A stretch of 32,525 nucleotides of DNA from Micromonospora sp. ALFpr18c (GTDB lineage: Bacteria; Actinomycetota; Actinomycetes; Mycobacteriales; Micromonosporaceae), in NCBI RefSeq assembly GCF_008868155.1, contig NZ_WBKR01000047.1, positions 1 through 32,525 of the forward strand, read 5' to 3'. A program made the translations under genes and the position numbers. Under the pieces are notes generated by a model. It was given only the letters and a program-made list of their open reading frames with translations. It searched no databases and was not told the origin of the DNA. Shown one piece after another: positions 7,617 to 14,235 of the stretch. Numbering within the stretch: the stretch's first letter is position 1; every line of letters begins with the position of its first letter.

Positions 7617-8846
7617 TCATACCCCTACTCCCATGTGCTCAGCCAACTCCGCTATCGGAGAAGGCGGCGCACCACGTGTGCGACGCAGGATGTCCGACAT
7701 CACCTCGTGCGCGATCGGCCGGCAGCGGATCTCCGACGCGGCGAGCCGGTCACCGCGCAGCAGCGCCTCACCCGCGTTCGCCACGTCGCCGATCTGGGCG
7801 TAGCCGCGGGCGATGTCGAGCAGGTGGTGCGCGCGGCGTTCGGGCAGCAACGCGTTGAACGCGGGCTCCACGATGTGCAACTGGTGCACCTCCACCGCCC
7901 GGCCCCCGTCGCCCAGTTCCACCGCGGCGGCGGCCCGGTGCAGCTCAACGTTCGTCGGGCCGAACGAGGTCCAGTAGTGGTTGTGGTCGCCGCCGAGCCG
8001 GGCGGCGGCCTCCGCGGCACCGTTGATCAAATCGTCGACGCTGGCCGAGTCACCGATGCGGGAGGCCGCCATCGCGCCCTGCAGCAGCAGCATCCCGTAG
8101 ACGGAGAGCTGGGCCGGGGACACCTCGGTGCCGCTGGCGGGTGCCAGCCGGTTGGCGATCTGGACGTTCAGTTCCAGCGCGGGGCGGGCCCGGCCCATCG
8201 CGACGAGCGCGTTGCAGACGCGGGTGGTGGCGATGCCGGCCAGCAGCGGATCGTCGGCCCGCTGGGCCACCGCCATCGACCGGTCGGCGGCCAGCCAGGC
8301 CAGCTCGCACTCGCCGAGCTTGCGCAGCACCGAGGACGCGATCTGGTAGACCTGCCCGAGCAGGTGGGCCGCCTCCGCGGCGCGGTCCCCGCCGTAGGCG
8401 GCGTCGGCCGCCTGCGCGTCGCGCAGCAGCTTGGGCAGCGCCCGGGTGAGCATGCCGTAGCGGCCGTACTGGTAGGTGAGCCAGGCGTGGTTGACGGCCT
8501 TGCGCATGTCGTCCAACGGCGGCGGGGACGGCGCCGCGTCGAAGTACGCGCTCATCGAGTCGTACCGCTCCAGCGCCGCCCGGATCTCCTGCACCTCGAC
8601 CTGGTCGATGCAGTTCAGCGCGTCGGCGCGCCGCTCCGGGTCCTTGCCCAGGAGCAGCTGGACGTCCATCTGGAGGATGTCGGCGATCTCGTAGAGGACG
8701 GAGAACTTGTCCAGCCGGCGGACGCCCCGCTCGACCTTGTCCACCCAGCTCTTCGACTTGCCCAGCCGGTCCGCGAAGACCTGCTGCGACATTTTGCGCC
8801 GCCCCCGCCAGTAGGCCACTCGCCGCCCTATGGGTAGCTCGTCCAT
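7617..8846 (-). CDS. XRE-family regulator with TPR-like C-terminal region
   Basis: A 409-residue protein. A lambda-repressor-type helix-turn-helix occupies about residues 6-65 (RVAYWRGRRKMSQQVFADRL, then KSKSWVDKVERG). The rest (about 80-400) is an all-helical, Ala/Leu-rich region with recurring A-x-x-LG and Y-x-x-A patterns like tetratricopeptide repeats, as in many actinobacterial single-copy regulators whose C-terminal half senses a peptide or protein. The ATG at 8846 follows a purine-rich GGGAGGGATGGGGAG, and the longer frame adds a basic, unconserved-looking N-terminus. It is divergent from the primase/polymerase-like gene across a region with two palindromes and co-directional with the flavoprotein gene. 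A redox or ligand-sensing switch is possible but not shown. Confidence 0.87.
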   Translation of the reverse strand: MDELPIGRRVAYWRGRRKMSQQVFADRLGKSKSWVDKVERGVRRLDKFSVLYEIADILQMDVQLLLGKDPERRADALNCIDQVEVQEIRAALERYDSMSAYFDAAPSPPPLDDMRKAVNHAWLTYQYGRYGMLTRALPKLLRDAQAADAAYGGDRAAEAAHLLGQVYQIASSVLRKLGECELAWLAADRSMAVAQRADDPLLAGIATTRVCNALVAMGRARPALELNVQIANRLAPASGTEVSPAQLSVYGMLLLQGAMAASRIGDSASVDDLINGAAEAAARLGGDHNHYWTSFGPTNVELHRAAAAVELGDGGRAVEVHQLHIVEPAFNALLPERRAHHLLDIARGYAQIGDVANAGEALLRGDRLAASEIRCRPIAHEVMSDILRRTRGAPPSPIAELAEHMGVGV

Positions 8847-8940
8847 CTCCCCATCCCTCCCCTGGCGCGGCCGGCCCATCGGGCCGCGACGATGTCCGCG
8901 GGTGCGGCGATCCGTCGTCCGTCTTGAAGTTTTCGCTGGT

Positions 8941-8955
8941 CGCACAGAGTGTGCG
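8941..8955. promoter_or_regulatory. Inverted repeat in the XRE upstream region
   Basis: CGCACA (8941-8946) and TGTGCG (8950-8955) form perfect 6-bp arms around GAG. It is 95 bp upstream of the XRE start and 30 bp from the longer palindrome at 8984-9000. It could be a second protein-binding site. Confidence 0.4.
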
Positions 8956-8983
8956 TCAGCCGTACAGCCAGTCCTCGTACTTT

Positions 8984-9000
8984 TCGTGCAAGTTGCACGA
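8984..9000. promoter_or_regulatory. 17-bp perfect palindrome, likely XRE operator
   Basis: TCGTGCAAGTTGCACGA has 8-bp arms around a single central G. It sits in the 250-bp region between the divergent XRE and primase/polymerase-like genes, where an autoregulatory site would be expected. The loop is too short for an RNA hairpin, so protein binding is the better reading. Confidence 0.6.
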
Positions 9001-9096
9001 GCCGTTCGTCAACCTCAACGATCGTGGGTTACGGCAGTGACGGTGCTCGACACGCGACCTGGCATCCGCCGGGCCCGACGAGGGGAGATGGCACAC

Positions 9097-9768
9097 ATGT
9101 GGGGGAACGTCGCACCGCGCGTCGCCGAACTGTCGCCATTGGAACGCGTCCGGCTGCGCCGGGTCGCCATGCGCTACGCCACACACGGGTGGGAGGTCAC
9201 GCCCGGGGCGTGTCTGGCCCGCAGCCGCTTCGTCTGCGGCCGGGCCGGCTGCCCCACCGTGGGCTGCCACCCCGCCCTGGAGAACTGGGAGCTGGCGGCC
9301 AGCGCCGACCCGGCCCGGGTCGCCACCTGGTGGCGCACCCGCCCGCACGGCGTGCTGCTGCCCACCGGTCGCGCCTTCGACGTGCTGGAGGTGCACGCCA
9401 ACCTCGGCCGGCCCGTGCTCGACGCGGTGCAGATCCACCCGGCCGGCACCGGCGTACGCGGGCCGGTGCTGGTCACCCCCACCGGACGGTGGATGTTCCT
9501 GGTCCGCCCCGGTGATCCGCTGCGCCCCGAGTTGGAGCACTGCTTCCACGTGGTCCGGCACGGGCCGGGTTCGTGGATTCCCGCCCCACCCACCCGCCTG
9601 CCGGAGGGGCCGGTCCGCTGGGCGGTCGCCCCGGAGCAGGCCCGCTGGCAACTCCCCGACTCGTACCTCGTGCAGAACACGCTGATCGAGGCGCTGCGTG
9701 CCAACGGTGTGACGCTCGCACCCGACCTGCTCCCCGGTCACCTGCCACTGCCCCGGCGGGGCATGTGA
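9097..9768 (+). CDS. Primase/polymerase-like (prim-pol) small protein
   Basis: A 223-residue protein resembling the bifunctional DNA primase/polymerase N-terminal domain (PF09250 type): AMRYATHGWEVTPG at about 24-37, a Cys/His cluster (C39, C47, C52, C57, H58), ATWWRTRPHGVLLPTGRAFDVLEVHANLG at about 76-104 (cited by position), and VLVTPTGRWMFLV at about 124-136. In active prim-pols the segment after G-R-x-x carries a D-x-D metal site; here it reads DVLEV, so catalytic activity is doubtful. No helicase or replication-initiator domain follows. The ATG at 9097 is preferred over 9088 because AGGGGAG (9081-9087) then lies 9 nt upstream. The gene is divergent from an XRE regulator, and its cellular role is unknown. 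Family call moderate to good. Confidence 0.72.
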   Translation: MWGNVAPRVAELSPLERVRLRRVAMRYATHGWEVTPGACLARSRFVCGRAGCPTVGCHPALENWELAASADPARVATWWRTRPHGVLLPTGRAFDVLEVHANLGRPVLDAVQIHPAGTGVRGPVLVTPTGRWMFLVRPGDPLRPELEHCFHVVRHGPGSWIPAPPTRLPEGPVRWAVAPEQARWQLPDSYLVQNTLIEALRANGVTLAPDLLPGHLPLPRRGM

Positions 9769-9873
9769 CACCACGACCGGCGGCCGATCCATCCGGTGCC
9801 CGACAGCGTCGCCGGGGCGCCGGTCCTCGTTGACAGGGGGACGGCGCGGACGAGCGCCACGAACGGGGGAACG

Positions 9874-10035
9874 ATGTCCACCGACGACAGAGCGCCTCAT
9901 CCCGGCGGCACCGAGCCGCCCCGGCGCAGCCACCCAGGACACCGCTGGGCCGGCACCCGGCCGTCCGGCTCGCGCCCCGGTCGCCCCCGCCCCACCGGTT
10001 CCCGTCCCGCCGGCACGCACCGCCCGCTCCGCTAG
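9874..10035 (+). CDS. Possible 53-residue Pro/Arg-rich protein
   Basis: A short frame opening MSTDDRAPHPGGTEPP with a purine-rich GGGGGAA just upstream. The product is rich in Pro, Arg, Gly and Ser, is probably disordered, and is unlike anything recognised. Its TAG (10033-10035) interlocks with the TAG of the convergent ApbE gene (10034-10032) in CTAG. In such GC-rich sequence frames of this size arise by chance, so this is weakly supported. Confidence 0.25.
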   Translation: MSTDDRAPHPGGTEPPRRSHPGHRWAGTRPSGSRPGRPRPTGSRPAGTHRPLR

Positions 10036-10802
10036 TCGGTCAGCGGGAGGCTGACCGAGTGGTACTGCCGGGCGTCGTCGGTGACGACGGCGTGGGTGTG
10101 GTCGTCGAGGCGGTCCAGCCAGCCGATCCCGGTGACGCCCATGGCCAGGGCGGCGGTGGCGTACGCGTCGGCCACGCCCAGGTCGGTGCCGACCACCGTC
10201 ACCGACCGTAGCCCACCGGCCGGCACGCCCCGGCGCGGATCCAGCACGTGCCGTCCCCGCTCGTACACGCCCGAGGTGGCCACGGCCAGGTCCGTCCCGG
10301 TGAGCACCAGGCAGGTCGCCATGGCGTCCCACGGGTGCCGGATGCCGATCCGCCACGGCTCCCCCGACGGGGACAGGCCCCGCACCCGCACGTCGCCGCC
10401 GGAGTTCACGCAGTGGTTGCCCGCCCCGGCGGCGAGCAGCCGGTCGGAGGCGACCTGCGCGGCCCAGCCCTTCACGAACCCGGACGGGTCGAGCCGGCCG
10501 GTGGCGTAGGCGTCGAAGAACCCGTCGGTGGCGCCCCACAGGTCGGCGCACGCCTCCAGCACGAACCGCAGGTCCGCCGACGCTTCAGAGAGCAGCACCT
10601 CACCCCGGTCGAAGCGGCACACCTCGCTGTCCGGCTTGTACGTGCTGAACCGGCCGTCCACCTCCCGCATCCAGGCGAAGACGTCGTCCGCCAGCTCGCG
10701 CAGGGTCGCCGGTGGCAGGTCGTCGGCGAGGTCGAGCGTGATCGTCGTACCCATGATCTGCTCGACCCGGCACAACCCCGGACGGATCAGCGCCGCCGGC
10801 AC
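10032..10802 (-). CDS. apbE: FAD:protein FMN transferase (ApbE)
   Basis: A 256-residue short-form ApbE, which transfers FMN from FAD to a Thr or Ser of a target protein. Visible blocks are the N-terminal VEQIMGTTITLDL, FFDAYATGRLDPSGFVKGWA, the substrate block NSGGDVRVRG, RHVLDPRRGVPAGG, and the metal-binding VADAYATAALAMG near the C-terminus. No signal peptide is evident at the chosen start, so it may act in the cytoplasm, or the true N-terminus differs. The GTG at 10802 lies one base past the TGA of the FMN-binding protein, its obvious target. The longer frame runs into that gene in a Thr/Pro-rich, non-family sequence and is rejected. Last gene of the operon. Confidence 0.88.
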   Translation of the reverse strand: MPAALIRPGLCRVEQIMGTTITLDLADDLPPATLRELADDVFAWMREVDGRFSTYKPDSEVCRFDRGEVLLSEASADLRFVLEACADLWGATDGFFDAYATGRLDPSGFVKGWAAQVASDRLLAAGAGNHCVNSGGDVRVRGLSPSGEPWRIGIRHPWDAMATCLVLTGTDLAVATSGVYERGRHVLDPRRGVPAGGLRSVTVVGTDLGVADAYATAALAMGVTGIGWLDRLDDHTHAVVTDDARQYHSVSLPLTD

Positions 10803-10803
10803 G

Positions 10804-11418
10804 TCAGAACGCCTGCTCGATGGCGGCCCGCAGGGACTGCTTGTAGGCGTTGCTGGTCGCGGTGGCACCGGAGACGGTGTTGAGGTTGGCGTTCTGCTTC
10901 CGCACCACCTCGCCGCCGCTGCCGTCGTAGCTGCTGCGGACGTCGCCGCTGTGGATGTCGGACTCACCCCCGCTGGGCAGGGACAGCGCCACGGCGTCGA
11001 CGATCCGGTTGCCGGAGACGACGATCTGGACCTGGACGTACCCGTACGTCTCGCTGCCGTCCTTGGCGTCGAAGCCGGCTCCGGTGACCCGGCGGGTGGT
11101 CGACTGCGGCGCCTTGGTGGTGGTCCGTGGGGCGCTGGGGGCCTTCGTGGTCGTCTTGGTGCCGGACGGGCGGGCGGTGGTGGTCTTGGTGGGTGTGGGC
11201 GACGAGGGCGCGCCGGGGGCCGCCGACGGCGTCGAGGCGGCCGCCGCCGGATCGGCGGCGGGTTCGGCGCTCGGGTCGGCGCCCGGTCCGGCGGGGTTGA
11301 CCGGTTGCCCGCTCGGCAGGTTCTGGGCGACCTGGGTGGCCTCCGGTGAACCCTTGAGCACCACCAGCGCGGTGGTGCTGGCGGCCAGGCCGGTGATCGC
11401 GAGGAACGCGCGACGCAT
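10804..11418 (-). CDS. Membrane-anchored FMN-binding domain protein
   Basis: A 204-residue protein. An N-terminal signal or anchor helix (about 3-21, RAFLAITGLAASTTALVVL) is followed by a Pro/Thr/Ala/Ser-rich linker (about 25-110) and a C-terminal FMN-binding domain (PF04205 type, about 112-204) ending with LNTVSGATATSNAYKQSL. The SGAT motif is the ApbE flavinylation site, so FMN should be linked to its Thr. The flavin domain would sit outside the membrane. The ATG at 11418 has TAGGAGGG upstream, overlapping the stop of the ferric-reductase-like gene, so translation is coupled. Placed between a heme/flavin membrane reductase and ApbE, it is the likely electron acceptor of that reductase. Confidence 0.9.
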   Translation of the reverse strand: MRRAFLAITGLAASTTALVVLKGSPEATQVAQNLPSGQPVNPAGPGADPSAEPAADPAAAASTPSAAPGAPSSPTPTKTTTARPSGTKTTTKAPSAPRTTTKAPQSTTRRVTGAGFDAKDGSETYGYVQVQIVVSGNRIVDAVALSLPSGGESDIHSGDVRSSYDGSGGEVVRKQNANLNTVSGATATSNAYKQSLRAAIEQAF

Positions 11419-11429
11419 GCGATGCCCTC

Positions 11430-12848
11430 CTACAACTCGAAGGTGGCCAGGTGGATCTGCCGGCGGGGGACGCCGGCCCGGCGCAGGGCGCGCACCGACT
11501 GTTCCACCAGCCCGGGCGGCCCGCAAAGGTAGACGTCGCGTCGGGCCACGTCGGGCACCAGTTGACGCAACCCGTCGGGGCTCATCAGCTGGCGGGGGCC
11601 GGGGTCGTCGCGGGAGCCGATGACGTACCAGAGGGAGGTGTCGCGTTCCTGGGCCAGCCAGTCCAGCTCCCGGCTGAGCAGCACGTCGGCCGGTGTGCGG
11701 GCCCGGTAGATGAGCGCGGCGCCCGGCGGCAGCTCCTCCAGCATGGCCCGGATCGGCGTGATGCCGCTGCCGCCGGCGATCAGCAGCGCCCGTTCGCGGA
11801 CCCGGTGCGCGGCGGTGAAGGTGCCCGAGGGGCCCTGCGCCCAGACCCGGGTGCCCTGGTCCAGGTCGCGCAGGTCCGCCGTGTGCGTGCCGACCACCTT
11901 GACGGTGAGCCGCAGCCAACGGCCGTTGGCCGCGGCGGAGACGGAGAACGGGTGCGACTGCCACCAGCAGCCGCGGGTGAGGAACCGCCAGCGGAAGTGC
12001 TGACCGCCGAGCATCGCCAGCCGGTCGAGTCGCTCGCCGGTGAGGTAGATGGAGACGGTGTCCGGGCTCTCCGCGACCACGTCGGCGACCCGCAGCTGGT
12101 GACGCAGGTTGAACGCCAGCGGCGCGATCACCCGACCCCAGAGCAGGGCGGCGACCACCAGCACGTACATCGCGATCCAGCCGGTGCGTACCGGACCGGG
12201 CCGGTAGAGCTGCGCGCCGTGGGTGAACTGGTGCCCGAACCCGAGCAGCAGCACCAGATAGCTGGACCGGTGCAGCAGGTGCCACATCTCGTAGGGCAGC
12301 GCGCGCCGGATCACCCGGATGCTGCTGAACCCGATCAGCATCATGATGCCGGCGGCGACGAACGCCGAGACCATGTCCTCGTATTCGCCGAGGAGCGTGC
12401 CCACCTCGGCGAGGATCGACTGCTTACGCAGTTCGGAGTACCCGGCGAGGATCAGCGACAGGTGCGCCAGCACCGCGACCAGCAGGGTGGCACCGACATC
12501 GCGGTGCCAGCGGCTCAGGTGTTCGCCGCCGATCCAGCGCTCCAGCACCGACAGCCGGCTCATCATCAGCACCTGCACGAGCAGCAGGTAGCCGGCGACC
12601 AGGCCGGTGATCCGACCTGCCGCGCTGAGGGTGGCCGCGGTGGACTTCAGCGAACCGGCGGGGGTGCCCAGCCACCAGGGCAGCACGCTGGCGAGCAACC
12701 CGACCAGGAGCAGCGCGGCCAGCAGCCGCCGGCCGCCGGGTCCGCGCCGGGCCGGGATCTGCGGGGGTACGGGTACCGCCGACCGGCCGCCGTGCCGGGA
12801 CGAGGTCCCGGTGCGGCGGCCGGCGGCGTGGGTGTGCGAATGCGTCAC
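11430..12848 (-). CDS. Ferric-reductase-like di-heme flavoprotein
   Basis: A 472-residue protein fusing a ferric-reductase transmembrane domain (about 40-245, roughly six helices) to a cytoplasmic FAD/NAD(P)H module (about 250-472). Candidate b-heme ligands form the classic spacing: H115 and H129 in one helix pair, H193 and H206 in another. FAD binding is shown by SHPFSVS (about 298-304) and nucleotide binding by GGSGITPI (about 359-366) and CGPPG (about 442-446). It should take electrons from NAD(P)H through FAD and two hemes to the outer face. The GTG at 12848 overlaps the TGA of the DUF1501 gene as GTGA; no better start is seen. The His-rich N-terminus (THSHTHAAG) is probably cytoplasmic. 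The final acceptor is inferred to be the FMN protein encoded next. Confidence 0.9.
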   Translation of the reverse strand: MTHSHTHAAGRRTGTSSRHGGRSAVPVPPQIPARRGPGGRRLLAALLLVGLLASVLPWWLGTPAGSLKSTAATLSAAGRITGLVAGYLLLVQVLMMSRLSVLERWIGGEHLSRWHRDVGATLLVAVLAHLSLILAGYSELRKQSILAEVGTLLGEYEDMVSAFVAAGIMMLIGFSSIRVIRRALPYEMWHLLHRSSYLVLLLGFGHQFTHGAQLYRPGPVRTGWIAMYVLVVAALLWGRVIAPLAFNLRHQLRVADVVAESPDTVSIYLTGERLDRLAMLGGQHFRWRFLTRGCWWQSHPFSVSAAANGRWLRLTVKVVGTHTADLRDLDQGTRVWAQGPSGTFTAAHRVRERALLIAGGSGITPIRAMLEELPPGAALIYRARTPADVLLSRELDWLAQERDTSLWYVIGSRDDPGPRQLMSPDGLRQLVPDVARRDVYLCGPPGLVEQSVRALRRAGVPRRQIHLATFEL

Positions 12849-14227
12849 GCGTACAGCTTCATCGGGGCGTACTTCTGGCGGGGGAAGACCTTGTCGACCT
12901 CCGCGTTGGTGAGCCCGAACCGGCCCTGCGCGACCGCGCCGTAGACGTTGAACATGTTGTTGTACTCCGGCACGTCACCGGAGTCCAGCTTGTCCAGACC
13001 GTTCCAGGTGCCCAGCAGCGAGCCGGCCAGCTTCTTGCCGGACAGGATGGTGACCACGCCGCCGTGCCCGTGGTCGGTGCCGCCGCCGTTGGAGCCGACC
13101 CGGCGGCCGAACTCGCTGGACACCATGATCGTCACGTCGGCGGCCTGCGGGCCGAGGTCGGTGAAGAACGCGGCCATCGCGCTGGCCAGCTCGTTCAACC
13201 GGCGGTGCAGTTGACCACCCTCACGGGTGCCCTGGTTCTCGTGGGTGTCGTAGCCACCCATCCCGACCGTGGCGACCCGCACGTTGGCGCCACCCTTGAT
13301 GAGCTGCGCGAGCTGCTGGAACGCGTTGCCGACGCCCTCGTACTTGACGCCCTCGACGGGCTGGTACGGCTTGGCGGCGAGCTTCTGCGCGGTGGCCAGC
13401 GCCCCCATGCCCTCCTGCACGGCCTCCTCGACCGGGTGGTTGATCCCGGTGAAGAGCCCCTTGATGGCCTTCTCGGTGGCGGCCCGGAACCGATCGTCAC
13501 CGTTGAGCCGCAGGGAGCCGACGTTGTTCAGCGAGATCGCGCCGTTGTTGCCGACCAGCGAGCGGGGCAGCGTGCTGCCGATGCCGACGCTGCGGAACGC
13601 GGTGCCCTTGCCGAGGTTGTCGACCAGTCCGTCGAGCCAACCCCGGCCGCCGGTCTCGTTGGGCAGCCCGCCCAGGTTGCAGGCGTCCGCGGCCTGGAAG
13701 TGGCTGCGCGACAGCCGCTCGTCGGACACGGCCGGGATGAAGCCCAACTGGCCGGCCGTGAGCCACTTCTCCAGCGGCTTGAACGCGCTGGTCAGCTTGA
13801 AGCCGCGGCCCAGGGCCAGCGAGTCGTTGCCGAGCAGCAGGTCGGGGCGGGCCTTGGCGAGCACCGGGTCGTTGTCCGGCGCGATCAGGCTCAGCCCGTC
13901 CAGCCCGCCGTAGAGGAAGACGTGGATCAGGGTGCCGGTCTTGGTCGCCGCGAACGACGCCGAGGTGGTGACGAACTGGGCGGTGGCCAGCGCGGTGGCG
14001 GTGGCCGCCGCACCGGCGACGAAGGTACGCCGGGTGACGCCGCGACCGTCCTGCTGGGCCTCCTCCAGGTCCTCCAGGGTGCGGTAACGATCGGCCTCGG
14101 CCGCGTTCTCGGCGGCGACCAGGTCGGCCTCGGCGCGCAGCAGGGCCTCGGTCGGGTTGTCCGCCAGCCGCCGCAGGTCGGGGCATTCGGGGTGCAGGGG
14201 GAATGAGTTGTACACAGTCGTCTCCAT
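12845..14227 (-). CDS. DUF1501 protein, Tat-exported
   Basis: A 460-residue protein of the DUF1501 family (distantly sulfatase/alkaline-phosphatase-like). After a charged 60-residue leader, a twin-arginine motif TRRTFV (65-70) is followed by a hydrophobic stretch (AGAAATATALATAQF), indicating folded export by Tat. Family blocks are visible: HVFLYGGLDGLSLIAP, SHFQAADAC, VSSEFGRRVGSNGGGTDHG and NNMFNVYGAVAQ. Enzymatic activity of the family is unproven. The ATG at 14227 is chosen because GTGAGG lies upstream; a GTG at 14239 overlapping the DUF1800 stop is the alternative and would add four residues. It follows the DUF1800 gene, its usual partner, and its stop overlaps the start of the ferric-reductase-like gene. 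Confidence 0.88.
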   Translation of the reverse strand: METTVYNSFPLHPECPDLRRLADNPTEALLRAEADLVAAENAAEADRYRTLEDLEEAQQDGRGVTRRTFVAGAAATATALATAQFVTTSASFAATKTGTLIHVFLYGGLDGLSLIAPDNDPVLAKARPDLLLGNDSLALGRGFKLTSAFKPLEKWLTAGQLGFIPAVSDERLSRSHFQAADACNLGGLPNETGGRGWLDGLVDNLGKGTAFRSVGIGSTLPRSLVGNNGAISLNNVGSLRLNGDDRFRAATEKAIKGLFTGINHPVEEAVQEGMGALATAQKLAAKPYQPVEGVKYEGVGNAFQQLAQLIKGGANVRVATVGMGGYDTHENQGTREGGQLHRRLNELASAMAAFFTDLGPQAADVTIMVSSEFGRRVGSNGGGTDHGHGGVVTILSGKKLAGSLLGTWNGLDKLDSGDVPEYNNMFNVYGAVAQGRFGLTNAEVDKVFPRQKYAPMKLYA

Positions 14228-14235
14228 CGGGTGCC

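Noticed and set aside
9830..9858. TTGACA at 9830-9835 as a promoter for the small Pro/Arg-rich frame
   Set aside because: At 16-19 bp downstream there is no -10-like hexamer (AGCGCC at 17 bp).
10032..10967. Longer ApbE start near 10967
   Set aside because: The added N-terminus lies inside the FMN-binding gene, is Thr/Pro/Ser-rich without family likeness, and the GTG at 10802 fits operon spacing.
11451..12944. Plus-strand frame of about 500 codons opposite the ferric-reductase-like gene
   Set aside because: Antisense of a gene with intact heme, FAD and NAD(P)H motifs; no ribosome-binding site and low-complexity product.
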